Positions 41,653 to 50,082 of a DNA stretch of 64,000 nucleotides are shown here, in pieces. Made by a program: the position numbers and the translations under genes. This DNA comes from Paracoccus zhejiangensis (GTDB lineage: Bacteria > Pseudomonadota > Alphaproteobacteria > Rhodobacterales > Rhodobacteraceae). The stretch's first letter is position 1, and every line of letters starts with the position of its first letter. Location: assembly GCF_002847445.1 (NCBI RefSeq), contig NZ_CP025430.1:186001-250000 (forward strand). Direction: 5' to 3'. The notes under the pieces were generated by a model. The model was not told the origin of the DNA, ran no database searches, and saw nothing but the letters and a program-made list of their open reading frames with translations.

Positions 41653-42804
41653 TCAGCCGCAGAGCCGCCGCCATTCCGACATGGCGAAACGGTCGGTCAT
41701 GCCGGCAACGTAGTCGAGCACCATCCGCGCCCGCTCGGTCTCGGAGGACATCGCGGCGGCTTCCAGCCCCCAATGATCGGGCATCTGCGCCGGATCGGCG
41801 AGGAACAGCGGAAACAGGTCGTTCAGCATCGCCGTGGCGCTGGCGCGTTCCTCGACCACCGAGGGGGCGCGATACATGCGGGTGAACAGGAAGGACTTGA
41901 TCGCCTTGATGTTCTGGTAGAGCGGCTTGGAAAAGCGGATGATCGGCCCCTCCATGTCGCGGATCTGCTGGGCTGATGTGGGCTGCAGGCTGGTCAGGCG
42001 ATTGCGGGCCACGGCGATCACATCCTCGACCATCACGCCAAAGACCCGGCGCAGCGCCTCGTGCCGGCGGCGCATCGGGTCGAGGCCGGGATGAAGCTCA
42101 TCCACGCGGGAGAAGGCCGGACCGATTACCGGCAACTCGCGCAATTCCTCTTCGGTGAACAGGCCCGCGCGTAGCCCGTCATGCAGGTCATGGTGGTTAT
42201 AGGCCACGTCATCGGCCACGGCAGCCACCTGTGCCTCGGCGCTGGCATTGGTGTGCAGTTCCAGATCCCACTGGGCATTCACCTCGGCCAGCGCATAGGG
42301 CAGGGGGCCGGTGACCGGGCCGTTATGCTTGGCGATGCCTTCCAGCGATTCCCAGGTCAGGTTCAGCCCGTCGAAATCGGCGTAATGCCGTTCCAGCCGG
42401 GTGACGATGCGCAGCGCCTGCGCGTTGTGGTCAAAGCCGCCATAGGGCGCCATCAGCGCGGCCAGCGCATCCTCGCCGGTATGGCCGAAGGGCGGGTGGC
42501 CCAGATCATGGGCCAGCGCCACGGTCTCGGCCAGTTCGGTGTTCAGGTCCAGGGCGCCTGCAATGGTGCGGGCGACCTGCGCCACCTCGATCGTATGGGT
42601 CAGCCGGGTGCGGAAATAGTCGCCGCGATATTCCTCGCCCTCCAGTTCCACGAAGACCTGCGTCTTGTGCTTCAGCCGCCGGAAGGCCGAGGAATGGATG
42701 ATGCGGTCGCGGTCACGCTGCCAGGGGCTGCGGAAGGTCGACATGCGCTCGGGCCAGAGGCGGCCGCGACTGTCTTGCGGCTGGCAGGCATAGGGTGCGG
42801 TCAT
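41653..42804 (-). CDS. dgt: Deoxyguanosinetriphosphate triphosphohydrolase-like protein (dGTPase)
   Basis: The 383-residue HD-domain phosphohydrolase has H70 in RTRLTHTIEVAQVAR, the HD pair H99-D100 in ALAHDLGHPPFGHTGE, and a later aspartate in VAAVADDVAYNHHDL. It removes triphosphate from dNTPs. It is the short alphaproteobacterial form, about 380 residues. The start at 42804 has AAGGAAC seven bases upstream. It diverges from the A-type iron-sulfur carrier with 69 bases between the starts, an arrangement I recall as common in Rhodobacterales. Confidence 0.93.
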   Translation of the reverse strand: MTAPYACQPQDSRGRLWPERMSTFRSPWQRDRDRIIHSSAFRRLKHKTQVFVELEGEEYRGDYFRTRLTHTIEVAQVARTIAGALDLNTELAETVALAHDLGHPPFGHTGEDALAALMAPYGGFDHNAQALRIVTRLERHYADFDGLNLTWESLEGIAKHNGPVTGPLPYALAEVNAQWDLELHTNASAEAQVAAVADDVAYNHHDLHDGLRAGLFTEEELRELPVIGPAFSRVDELHPGLDPMRRRHEALRRVFGVMVEDVIAVARNRLTSLQPTSAQQIRDMEGPIIRFSKPLYQNIKAIKSFLFTRMYRAPSVVEERASATAMLNDLFPLFLADPAQMPDHWGLEAAAMSSETERARMVLDYVAGMTDRFAMSEWRRLCG

Positions 42805-42873
42805 GTCTGTTCCTTGCAGGGCGTCGGGGCGAAGCCTATATTTCGGACTCAACGGCGAAAACGGGAACAACCG

Positions 42874-43197
42874 ATGAACCTGCCTCCGAAAGTGACTGAT
42901 CGGGCCTTTGCGCGACTGGCCGAGATCAATGACGGCGCTGTGCCGCGCCCGCTGCGCGTGGCGGTGCTGGGCGGCGGCTGTTCCGGCTTCCAATACGAGA
43001 TCCGCATGGACGATGCCGAGGCCGACGACCTGGTGCTGGAAGGCGGCGGTCAGCGGGTGATCGTCGACCCGGTGTCGCTGCCGTTCCTGGCCGGCGCTGT
43101 GATCGATTTCAGCGACGAGCTGATCGGTGCGCGCTTCGTGATCGAGAACCCCAACGCCACCTCGAGCTGCGGCTGCGGCACCTCCTTCTCGATGTGA
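42874..43197 (+). CDS. A-type iron-sulfur cluster carrier (ErpA/IscA family)
   Basis: The 107-residue protein has the three conserved cysteines at C36 (GGGCSGFQY), C99 and C101 (SSCGCGTSFS). They bind an iron-sulfur cluster and deliver it to apoproteins. It lies alone downstream of the shared dgt/erpA promoter region and ends five bases before the convergent exported-protein gene. It cannot be distinguished as ErpA, IscA or SufA on motif alone; a genomic position beside dgt suggests ErpA. Confidence 0.92.
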   Translation: MNLPPKVTDRAFARLAEINDGAVPRPLRVAVLGGGCSGFQYEIRMDDAEADDLVLEGGGQRVIVDPVSLPFLAGAVIDFSDELIGARFVIENPNATSSCGCGTSFSM

Positions 43198-43201
43198 TCC
43201 C

Positions 43202-43870
43202 TCAGTCGCAGAAGACCCGGCGCAGGCGCAATTCGCGGCTCTGGTAGTTGAGCGGCGGGCGCTGCGCCTGCGGTGCGGGCAGGCGGTCGAAGCTCAGGGC
43301 TTGCGTCGATACGCGCGGCTCCGAGGGTGGCTTGCGGACCGCCGGCCGCTCCTCCGTCAGATCGCGTGTCCAATCGGGTGCGCTGTCGTCGCGCAGGTCG
43401 CGGGTCTGACTGCTCAACCCCGCCAACTCGCAGATGGTCTGCGGTGCGGTTTCGGTGATTGCCACCTGGTCGCCCTCCTGTCCCAGCCACAGCATATGCC
43501 CCTCGCGGCGCGAGCCGTCGGCCACGCCGAAATGCAGCGGCTCGGGCAGGCTGGTCCATTGTGTCGCTGCACCGAACAGCGCCTCACCACCCTGCCACTC
43601 GGCGCCCGAGGCAATAGCGATCTGCCAGTCCCCCGGCGGCACCAGCACCCGGAAGAACGCCCCGCCGCGGATATAGGCAGCCAGCACCGGCGCATCGCCC
43701 CCGGGCGGGGTCAGCATCACCACATGATCGAGCCCGGCCTCGCTGTGCAGCTGCAGGGGCAAGGTGGCGGGCAGCCCGCTGCGGTTCCACATCAGCCCGG
43801 CCACCGGGCGCTCGGCAGCCAGGGCGGGCAAGGCGGCAAGCGCGACGAGAAGGGCGAGGATCAGGCGCAA
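43202..43870 (-). CDS. Exported protein of unknown function (222 aa)
   Basis: The start is TTG at 43870, with AAAGGA six bases upstream, giving a clean signal peptide (RLILALLVALAALPALAAE). The mature protein is beta-rich (LWLGQEGDQVAITETAPQTI), with a long polar linker (about 160-210, SAPDWTRDLTEERPAVRKPP) and a C-terminal ELRLRRVFCD. No family is recognised. Upstream codons in the same frame do not look coding. It converges on the iron-sulfur carrier gene and diverges from the exonuclease gene with 77 bases between the starts. Confidence 0.75.
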   Translation of the reverse strand: MRLILALLVALAALPALAAERPVAGLMWNRSGLPATLPLQLHSEAGLDHVVMLTPPGGDAPVLAAYIRGGAFFRVLVPPGDWQIAIASGAEWQGGEALFGAATQWTSLPEPLHFGVADGSRREGHMLWLGQEGDQVAITETAPQTICELAGLSSQTRDLRDDSAPDWTRDLTEERPAVRKPPSEPRVSTQALSFDRLPAPQAQRPPLNYQSRELRLRRVFCD

Positions 43871-43947
43871 GGGCGTTCCTTTCGCGGCCAGTCTAGGGCG
43901 CTGCCGCGCGGCTTGCCAATCACGGCACCGCGCGCCATGGTGCGGCC

Positions 43948-44733
43948 ATGAAAATCGCAAGCTTCAACATCAATGGCGTCAAGGCGCGGATCGAGGCCCT
44001 GACCGACTGGCTGGCCGGGTCCGAGGCCGATGTCGTCGTGCTGCAGGAAATCAAGTCGGTGGACGAGGGTTTCCCGCGCGAGCATTTCGAGGATCTGGGC
44101 TGGACGGTCGAGACCCATGGCCAGAAGGGCTTCAACGGCGTCGCCATCCTGTCGAAGCTGCCGCTGGAGGACGTGACGCGCGGGTTGCCCGGCGACGACA
44201 CGGACGAGCAGGCCCGCTATATCGAGGCGACCGTGATCGGCGCGCGCGCGGTGCGCATTGCCGGGCTGTACCTGCCGAATGGCAACCCCGCACCGGGGCC
44301 GAAATACGATTACAAGCTGGCGTGGATGGAACGGCTGAAGACGCGGGCCGAGGAACTGCTGGCGGGCGAGATGCCGGTGGTGATGCTGGGCGATTACAAC
44401 GTCATCCCCCAGCCGCGCGATGCCGCCAAGCCCGAGCAATGGACCGGCGATGCGCTGTTCCTGCCCGAAAGCCGCGCCGCCCTGCGCCGGATCGCGGCGG
44501 AAGGCTGGAGCGATGCGCTGCGGCTGGCCGATCCCTTCACCGATCGCGGACCCTTCACCTTCTGGGACTACCAGGCCGGGGCCTGGCCGAAGGATAACGG
44601 CATCCGCATTGATCACCTGCTGCTGAGCCCCGAGGCCGCCGATCTGGTCGAGGAGAGCGGCGTGGACCGCGCGGCACGGGACGGCGACAAGCCCAGTGAC
44701 CACGTGCCCGTCTGGGTGCGGCTGGCCGCCTGA
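43948..44733 (+). CDS. xth: Exodeoxyribonuclease III (AP endonuclease)
   Basis: The 261-residue ExoIII has N-terminal MKIASFNINGVKARI, E34 in LQEIKS, the GLYLPNGNP loop, GDYNVIPQ (metal/nucleophile residues), and SDHVPVWV (D-H pair) at the end. It cuts DNA at abasic sites and removes 3' blocking groups in base-excision repair. Length and all motifs are standard. It is monocistronic. The 270 bases downstream hold no gene but contain a palindrome at 44841-44860. Confidence 0.95.
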   Translation: MKIASFNINGVKARIEALTDWLAGSEADVVVLQEIKSVDEGFPREHFEDLGWTVETHGQKGFNGVAILSKLPLEDVTRGLPGDDTDEQARYIEATVIGARAVRIAGLYLPNGNPAPGPKYDYKLAWMERLKTRAEELLAGEMPVVMLGDYNVIPQPRDAAKPEQWTGDALFLPESRAALRRIAAEGWSDALRLADPFTDRGPFTFWDYQAGAWPKDNGIRIDHLLLSPEAADLVEESGVDRAARDGDKPSDHVPVWVRLAA

Positions 44734-44840
44734 TCCACATTTACCGAAGGCAAAAGGCTGGCTGCGCTCGCGCCGCTGATCGCTCCTGCGCGCGCAATTT
44801 CGCCGTATGGGCCTTGATGCGGGTCTGCCGCGAAAGGTTT

Positions 44841-44860
44841 TTGATTGACTGATCAATCAA
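44841..44860. promoter_or_regulatory. 20-bp palindrome TTGATTGACTGATCAATCAA, BetI/TetR-type operator
   Basis: The arms TTGATTGA (44841-44848) and TCAATCAA (44853-44860) are perfect reverse complements with the spacer CTGA. The AT-rich symmetric sequence resembles operators of the choline repressor BetI and other TetR regulators (an ATTGA..TCAAT core). It lies 145 bases before the start of a BCCT-type transporter gene at 45006. I could not place a confident -35/-10 pair next to it. Identity as a BetI site is inference. Confidence 0.55.
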
Positions 44861-45005
44861 TATCCGGCAAGCACATCCGAAAGTTGACCCTGCGGCAGCC
44901 GATATTGTCGCGAAATTCACCCGACTGCATTACGCTTACGCTGAATCTGCGTTTCTGGACCGACCCGACCGACCTTCGTCCCCGTGACCGTCAGAGAGGA
45001 TCTCC

Positions 45006-46172
45006 ATGACCCCGATCATCACCGTCGCCTATCTGAGTGTTCTGGCCTGCGCGATCTTCGTGCTGATCCGCTGGCCGCGCCTGCGTGTCACCGGCGAGAC
45101 CCCGGTGGGCGTGTTCACGCTGGTCGCGCTGCTGTTCACCGCGGGCCTCGACATGGGGCTGGTAATGCTCCCCTTGGGCGAGTTCCCGATCTACGAGGGC
45201 GATCAGGCCTATGCCTTCACCAATGCGCTGGCGGTCGAGTTCGGCATGTGGGGACCGCTGGTCTGGCTGATGTATTTCGTCGCCACCTTCTATTTCGTCG
45301 CCATCGAGCCGCGCCTGCGCCTGTTCGAGATCCCGGCGGTGAAATGGGTCTATAACCTGACCGTCATCGCCACCTGCTCCTTCACCTGCTACCTGTTCAT
45401 GATCAACCTGCCGACCTATGCGCCCGACCTGCCGCAATGGGCGATCTGGGGGCTGGCCATCGGGGTGATTGCCTTCTCGGTCGTGTCGAGCGGCAATTTT
45501 GCCATCATGAAATGGCTGGCCATCGTCTCGACCTACGGTTTCGGCCTCCTGGCGTTCACCACGCTCGCGGTGGTGGCGCTGGCCTATAGCGGCACGGGCA
45601 TCGGCAGTTTCTTCGGCAATATCGGGCTGCTGATGGACTATTTCCCCAATATCGCGCGCTTCACCACGCCGATCTCGGACTACCACGAATTCTACCTGTT
45701 CTGGTGGTTTGCCTGGAGCATCATGATCGGACAGTTTGTCGCCCGTTTCGTCGGCGGGTTGCCGGTCTGGCAACTGGCCGGGGCGATGGTGCTTTTGCCG
45801 GCGATCCCGCTGGGGCTGTGGTTCTGCGTGCTGTTCGTCTATCATCAGAATCAGATCGTCATTCCCGGCTGGCTCAACTGGTTCATGATCGGCGTGGGCA
45901 TCGTCTTCGTGGTCAACTCGCTGGACAGCCTGATCCGCCTCTATGCCGCCAACCTGGGCTGGTCGCGGGAACAACTGGGCGACCGGGTCTATTACCCGCT
46001 GCACTTCATCCTGCAATTCCTGCTGGTGATCGCCTATTTCTACACCCCCTTCCAGATCCAGTGGGTCGGGCTGGTGGTGGCTGGCCTCTACGGCGTCATC
46101 TATGCGCTGATGTTGCAGCGGCTGGACCGGCTGTCGGGGCTGCAGGGCACGGCGGTGAAGGCGGGGGAATAG
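45006..46172 (+). CDS. Short BCCT-type transporter (betaine/choline family-like, 388 aa)
   Basis: The 388-residue protein has about ten hydrophobic segments. Residues 226-245 (HEFYLFWWFAWSIMIGQFVA) contain W233, W234 and W237, the aromatic box of TM8 in BCCT carriers, and are followed by RFVGGLPVWQLAGAMVLLPA, as in betaine and choline transporters. BCCT proteins are usually over 500 residues, so this is a compact variant, lacking the long terminal extensions. The likely substrate class is quaternary amines; the BetI-like palindrome upstream agrees. It starts at an ATG behind AGAGAGGATCTCC and is followed by an unrelated small gene. Confidence 0.78.
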   Translation: MTPIITVAYLSVLACAIFVLIRWPRLRVTGETPVGVFTLVALLFTAGLDMGLVMLPLGEFPIYEGDQAYAFTNALAVEFGMWGPLVWLMYFVATFYFVAIEPRLRLFEIPAVKWVYNLTVIATCSFTCYLFMINLPTYAPDLPQWAIWGLAIGVIAFSVVSSGNFAIMKWLAIVSTYGFGLLAFTTLAVVALAYSGTGIGSFFGNIGLLMDYFPNIARFTTPISDYHEFYLFWWFAWSIMIGQFVARFVGGLPVWQLAGAMVLLPAIPLGLWFCVLFVYHQNQIVIPGWLNWFMIGVGIVFVVNSLDSLIRLYAANLGWSREQLGDRVYYPLHFILQFLLVIAYFYTPFQIQWVGLVVAGLYGVIYALMLQRLDRLSGLQGTAVKAGE

Positions 46173-46315
46173 GCGGGACCGCCGTTTGGCGAAAACCGGC
46201 GGCCATGCTAGGCTGATCGACACGGATCTTGTGCAGAGATCGGCCGGGACGCAGCCCGACCGATCCCGTAGCGAGAGGGCCCTTTTGCACTCTGCCGCAA
46301 CAGGGAGACATCAGC

Positions 46316-46603
46316 ATGTTCGCACGTGTGACCATCTACCGGCTGAAGCCCGGCAGCCTTGCGGCTGCGACCGATCTTCAGAACTCGGTGCACAGCCAGA
46401 TCATGGCATTGCCGGGCCTGAGGCAGTTCATCAACGTGGTGAACGAGGATGGGCAGGGATATGTGATTTCCCTGTCCGACAGCGCCGCGATCGCCAATGC
46501 CAACAACGCCCTGATCGCCGAGATCTGGAAAGCCTTCGCGCCGCATCTCGAGGGGCCGCCGACGCCGGGCGGCTATGACGTGATCGCCAACTGGTCGAAT
46601 TGA
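46316..46603 (+). CDS. Small dimeric alpha-beta barrel protein (ABM-like)
   Basis: The 95-residue protein begins MFARVTIYRLKPGSLAAATD and has the split beta-alpha-beta pattern of dimeric alpha-beta-barrel proteins (antibiotic-biosynthesis-monooxygenase type). A first strand is followed by LPGLRQFINVVNEDGQGYVI. Function in such small proteins ranges from monooxygenase to unknown. GGGAG lies eight bases before the ATG. It is a single gene between the BCCT-like transporter and the convergent CsbD-like gene. A specific activity cannot be given. Confidence 0.7.
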   Translation: MFARVTIYRLKPGSLAAATDLQNSVHSQIMALPGLRQFINVVNEDGQGYVISLSDSAAIANANNALIAEIWKAFAPHLEGPPTPGGYDVIANWSN

Positions 46604-46641
46604 GCGAAGTGGCCGGCCCGGCACCGGGCCGGGCCTATGCC

Positions 46642-46959
46642 TCAGTCACCGTCGCCAAAGCGGGCGTCGTCGTCATATTCGTCCTCGCCATCGGGGACGT
46701 ATTTCGAGCTGAGCGAGATCGAGTGATTGTCATGGCTTGGGTCCATGACCACGTCTGACGGGATCTCGCCCGTCAGCCATTCGCGGATCTCGTCGCGCGC
46801 CTCGCGCACGTCCTGTTCGGTCACATCGGCGATATAGGCGATGAAGGCGCGCTGGTCGCCGTCGATCTCGTCCAGCTCGGATTCCTCGGCTTCAGGCCAC
46901 TTGTCCAAGATCGCCTCGTAGAAGGCGGACCAGTTCTCCTGAACGTGATGCCACTTCAT
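46642..46959 (-). CDS. CsbD-like protein with acidic C-terminus (105 aa)
   Basis: The protein begins MKWHHVQENWSAFYEAILDK, then WPEAEESELDEIDGDQRAFI. This echoes CsbD-family stress proteins, which start MNWDxIEGNW and have the L-x-x-I-x-G-x-R-x-x pattern. A polar, strongly acidic end (DGEDEYDDDARFGD) follows. CsbD proteins are general stress proteins of unknown activity. The ATG overlaps the entericidin stop as ATGA, with GGAGGGGG before it, so it is the third gene of a short leftward operon after the peptide-binding protein and entericidin. Confidence 0.65.
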   Translation of the reverse strand: MKWHHVQENWSAFYEAILDKWPEAEESELDEIDGDQRAFIAYIADVTEQDVREARDEIREWLTGEIPSDVVMDPSHDNHSISLSSKYVPDGEDEYDDDARFGDGD

Positions 46960-47090
46960 TGGTATCCCCCTCCGCCCATGCTGCCCTGGACGGTGCGTGC
47001 TGCGCCGGTAATATCCTCGCCCACCCCGGCGACGGTGTTGCATCCGGCCACGGTCAGGGTGGCCAGCAGAGCCAATACGACGATCTTCAT
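46956..47090 (-). CDS. Entericidin-like lipoprotein (44 aa)
   Basis: This 44-residue frame is missed by common length cut-offs. It reads MKIVVLALLATLTVAGC, with lipidated C17, then NTVAGVGEDITGAARTVQ and a glycine tail ending GGYQ. The GVGEDI motif and length are those of entericidin A/B lipoproteins, small envelope peptides linked to stress or toxin-antidote behaviour in enterics. It starts one base into the upstream solute-binding-protein stop (TGATG at 47092-47088) and its own stop overlaps the next start (ATGA). It is therefore expressed with both neighbours. Confidence 0.85.
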   Translation of the reverse strand: MKIVVLALLATLTVAGCNTVAGVGEDITGAARTVQGSMGGGGYQ

Positions 47091-48949
47091 CACTGGGCCT
47101 CCTGCCACCACACGTCCGGCATGAAACCCGGCCAATCGCCGTAAATCGGCGTCTTTTCAGGATAATGCAGGCTGGAACTATGCGCCAGTCGAGAAATCGG
47201 CGAATAGCTGACCGGGATGACATAGCGTCCCGCCGTCAGCACCCGGTCCAGCGCCCGCACGGCGGCGGTGAAATCCTCGGGACCGGCGGCATTCAGCATC
47301 TCGGTGATCATCGCCTCGGCGGCGGGGCTGTTCATCCCCATCCAGTTGCGGCTGCCCGGCTCGGTCACGCCGGCGGCGCCCCAATAGAGCAGTTGCTCGT
47401 TCCCCGGCGACAGCGACAGGGCGCGTTCATACCAGGTCATGTCGAAGTCATAGCGGTTGGTACGGTCCACATATTGCGCCGCGTCCAAGAGCGTCACCTT
47501 GGGGGTGATGCCGAGGTTGCGCAGCGATTCGATATAGATATCCACCATCTGCTGGGTCTCGGCGGCGGTGCGCATGGCGCTGCCCGACTGGTTCAGCACG
47601 ATCTCGAAGGCGAAGGGCTGGCCCTCGGCGTTTTTCAACACGCCGTCCTGCACCGTCCAGCCGGCCTCCTCCATCAGCTTCAGCGCCCCGCGCAGTCCCC
47701 GCCGGTCCAGCGCCTTGTCCGAGCCCTCGGGCAGGGTATAGCCCTCCATCGTGCCGGGCGGCAGGTCGGTGGCGAAGGGCTGCAACAGCTCCTTCACCCG
47801 GCCCTCGGCCGCACCGGGCTGCATCGCCAGAACCGAATTCGAGAAATAGGAGGTGATCCGGGGTTCCTTGCCGCCGTTCAGCGTGGAGTTGATGAACTGG
47901 AAGTTGAACGCCTCGATCATCGCCTCGCGCACGCGCCAGTCGGCGAAGATCGGATTGCGGGTGTTCATCACCAGCCCCATGATCCCTGAGGGGCGTTCAT
48001 TGCCGATCTCGGATTTCACCACTTCGCCCGAGGTGACGCGCGGAAAGCTGAACTCGGTATCCCATTTCGTCGGCGACAGCTCGCGCCAGACATCGACCTC
48101 GCCGGCGCGGAAGGCCTCGAACATGGCATTGGCATCGCCGAAATAATCATAGCGGATGATGTCGAGATTGTTCCTCCCGGCATTGATCGGCAGATCCTTG
48201 CCCCAATAGTCCGGGTTGCGCTTGAAGCTGATCGAGCGGCCGGCATCCACCTTGTCCACCACATAGGGACCAGAGCCGATCGGCACCTCGAGCCCGGATT
48301 CGGTGAAATCCTTGCCCTCCCACTGCGCCTTCTTCAGGATCGGGCGCAGGCCCATGATCAGCGGCAATTCCCGGTCGAGGGTGTTGAAGGTGATACGGAC
48401 CTTGTTCTCGCCGGTCTTCTCGATCTTCTCGACCTTCTCCCACGCGCCCAGATAGCGGGGATGGCCCTGCGTGCCGAGCGTTTCGTAGGACCAGATCACA
48501 TCCTCGACCGTGACGGGTGAGCCGTCCGAGAACTTGGCATCGGGGCGCAGGGTGAACTCGATCCAGCTGCGACTCTCGTCGGTCTCGACGCTTTCGGCCA
48601 GCAGCCCGTAAAGGGTGAAGGGCTCGTCGATGCTGCGATACATCAAGGTTTCGGCAACGACCGACATGGTGCCGAAGAAGACCGGGTTACCCTTCAGTAC
48701 CCAGGACTTCAGCGAATCGAACCCGCCCGGCTCGGCAAAGCGAATCGAGCCGCCTTTCGGGGCCTCGGGATTGGCGTAAGGCAGCGAGGTGAACCCGGCC
48801 GGAAGGGCAGGTTCTCCATACATTGCAATGCCATGGCTGGGCTCGGCAAAGCTTGCCAGCGGCATTGCGGCAACAGTCGCCGCGAGGGCGAATCTCACGA
48901 AAAATCGCCTTTCGCTCGCGGATTCGTTAAGGATTTTCAAGATTCGCAT
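47090..48949 (-). CDS. ABC-type peptide/microcin C-like solute-binding protein (SBP_bac_5, YejA-like)
   Basis: The 619-residue periplasmic binding protein has an N-terminal signal sequence (RFFVRFALAATVAAMPLASFA, cleavage about 36) and an SBP_bac_5 fold: LMYRSIDEPFTLYGLLAESV near 95-115, DGSPVTVEDVIWSYETL near 140, and the large C-terminal domain. Its length and GIAMYGEPALPAGFTSLPYA start fit the YejA/microcin C subgroup of oligopeptide-binding proteins. No permease or ATPase genes are adjacent, so it must work with components elsewhere. The ATG has only a weak ribosome site. It is the first gene of the operon containing entericidin and the CsbD-like gene. Confidence 0.9.
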   Translation of the reverse strand: MRILKILNESASERRFFVRFALAATVAAMPLASFAEPSHGIAMYGEPALPAGFTSLPYANPEAPKGGSIRFAEPGGFDSLKSWVLKGNPVFFGTMSVVAETLMYRSIDEPFTLYGLLAESVETDESRSWIEFTLRPDAKFSDGSPVTVEDVIWSYETLGTQGHPRYLGAWEKVEKIEKTGENKVRITFNTLDRELPLIMGLRPILKKAQWEGKDFTESGLEVPIGSGPYVVDKVDAGRSISFKRNPDYWGKDLPINAGRNNLDIIRYDYFGDANAMFEAFRAGEVDVWRELSPTKWDTEFSFPRVTSGEVVKSEIGNERPSGIMGLVMNTRNPIFADWRVREAMIEAFNFQFINSTLNGGKEPRITSYFSNSVLAMQPGAAEGRVKELLQPFATDLPPGTMEGYTLPEGSDKALDRRGLRGALKLMEEAGWTVQDGVLKNAEGQPFAFEIVLNQSGSAMRTAAETQQMVDIYIESLRNLGITPKVTLLDAAQYVDRTNRYDFDMTWYERALSLSPGNEQLLYWGAAGVTEPGSRNWMGMNSPAAEAMITEMLNAAGPEDFTAAVRALDRVLTAGRYVIPVSYSPISRLAHSSSLHYPEKTPIYGDWPGFMPDVWWQEAQ

Positions 48950-49033
48950 GATCGGGTGCCTGCCTCGTTCTGGTTTTGCAGTGATTTCAACCGGCAGACG
49001 AGGCCAGCGTCAACCAAGGCGTGAACTTCGACC

Positions 49034-49062
49034 TTGGACTCCGGCGGTTGATCGCGTATAAA
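49034..49062 (+). promoter_or_regulatory. Sigma-70-like promoter of candidate small RNA
   Basis: TTGGAC (49034-49039) and TATAAA (49057-49062) with a 17-base spacer place a start near 49069. It faces rightward, away from the peptide-binding-protein gene, and no ORF begins between it and the terminator at 49115. Confidence 0.65.
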
Positions 49063-49068
49063 TAACTC

Positions 49069-49143
49069 ACTGCTCGATAGGTTTCTTGCCTGTATGAAAC
49101 CTGCCTCATGACTTGCGCCCGCCTTGTGCGGGCGCTTTTTTTT
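49069..49143 (+). ncRNA. Candidate small RNA, about 75 nt
   Basis: Between a good promoter and a strong terminator lies a 75-base segment with two stems: AGGTTTC/GAAACCT (49079-49085 and 49096-49102) with a ten-base loop TTGCCTGTAT, then the terminator GCGCCCGC/GCGGGCGC. The linker contains GCCTCATGACTT, unpaired. No open frame of any size fits, so it is probably an untranslated RNA. It is divergent from the solute-binding-protein gene and 130 bases before the 3-hydroxybutyrate dehydrogenase gene. It could instead be a short attenuated leader of that gene. Confidence 0.5.
49115..49143 (+). terminator. Rho-independent terminator of the candidate small RNA
   Basis: GCGCCCGC (49115-49122) and GCGGGCGC (49128-49135), with the loop CTTGT, are followed by T8 (49136-49143). 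Confidence 0.93.
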
Positions 49144-49276
49144 CGGGCTGCCGCCATCGATATTATGCCTGGCGGGCAGGAAACCGCGCGCCATTGCCGC
49201 GCCAAAGTTTCCTGCTGCACCTGCCGCATGGCGCGCCTATGCTGCAGGCGCAAAGTCGACGAATTGGAGATTCCCC

Positions 49277-50059
49277 ATGTTTGACACATTCCTCACCGGC
49301 AAGACGGCCGTCGTGACCGGCTCGAATTCCGGCATCGGTCTGGGCGTTGCGACCGAACTGGCGCGGGCGGGTGCCAATATCGTGCTGAACAGCTTTACCG
49401 ACCGCGACGAGGATCACGCGCTGGCGGAAAAGCTGGGCAAGGAATTCGGTGTCACCGCGCGCTATATCCAGGCGGACATGTCCAAGGGCGATCAATGCCG
49501 CGCACTGGTCGAGAAGGCGGGCAGCTGCGACATCCTGGTCAACAATGCCGGCATCCAGCATGTCGCGCCGATCCCGGAATTCCCGACCGACAAATGGGAC
49601 GCGATCATCGCCATCAACCTCAGCTCGGCCTTCCACACCACCGCTGCCGCGCTGCCGATGATGCGCAAGGCCGGCTGGGGCCGGGTGATCAACATCGCCT
49701 CGGCGCATGGTCTGACCGCCAGCCCGTTCAAATCGGCCTATGTCGCCGCCAAGCATGGCGTGGTCGGACTGACCAAGGTGACGGCGCTGGAAACGGCGGA
49801 AGAACCGATCACCGCCAATGCCATCTGCCCGGGCTATGTGCTGACCCCGCTGGTCGAGGCGCAGATTCCCGACACGATGAAGGAATACAAGATGACCCGC
49901 GAGGAGGTGGTGCGCAACGTGCTGCTGACCCGCCAGCCCTCGAAGCAGTTCGCCACGGTCGAGGAACTGGGCGGTACCGCCGTGTTCCTCTGCAGCAATG
50001 CGGCGGCGCAGATCACCGGCACCACGATCTCGGTCGATGGCGGCTGGACGGCGCTCTGA
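49277..50059 (+). CDS. 3-hydroxybutyrate dehydrogenase (SDR family)
   Basis: The 260-residue short-chain dehydrogenase has TGSNSGIGLG at 14-23, NNAGIQHVAPI near 90, catalytic Y155 and K159 in SAYVAAKHG, and ICPGYVLTPLVEAQIPD. The last segment is characteristic of D-3-hydroxybutyrate dehydrogenase, which converts 3-hydroxybutyrate to acetoacetate in PHB turnover. The ATG has TTGGAG about eight bases upstream. It is monocistronic and ends in its own terminator. A divergent LysR gene is not present; the LysR gene downstream converges on it. Confidence 0.93.
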   Translation: MFDTFLTGKTAVVTGSNSGIGLGVATELARAGANIVLNSFTDRDEDHALAEKLGKEFGVTARYIQADMSKGDQCRALVEKAGSCDILVNNAGIQHVAPIPEFPTDKWDAIIAINLSSAFHTTAAALPMMRKAGWGRVINIASAHGLTASPFKSAYVAAKHGVVGLTKVTALETAEEPITANAICPGYVLTPLVEAQIPDTMKEYKMTREEVVRNVLLTRQPSKQFATVEELGGTAVFLCSNAAAQITGTTISVDGGWTAL

Positions 50060-50082
50060 GCCAAGCCTTGTGCTGACAAATG

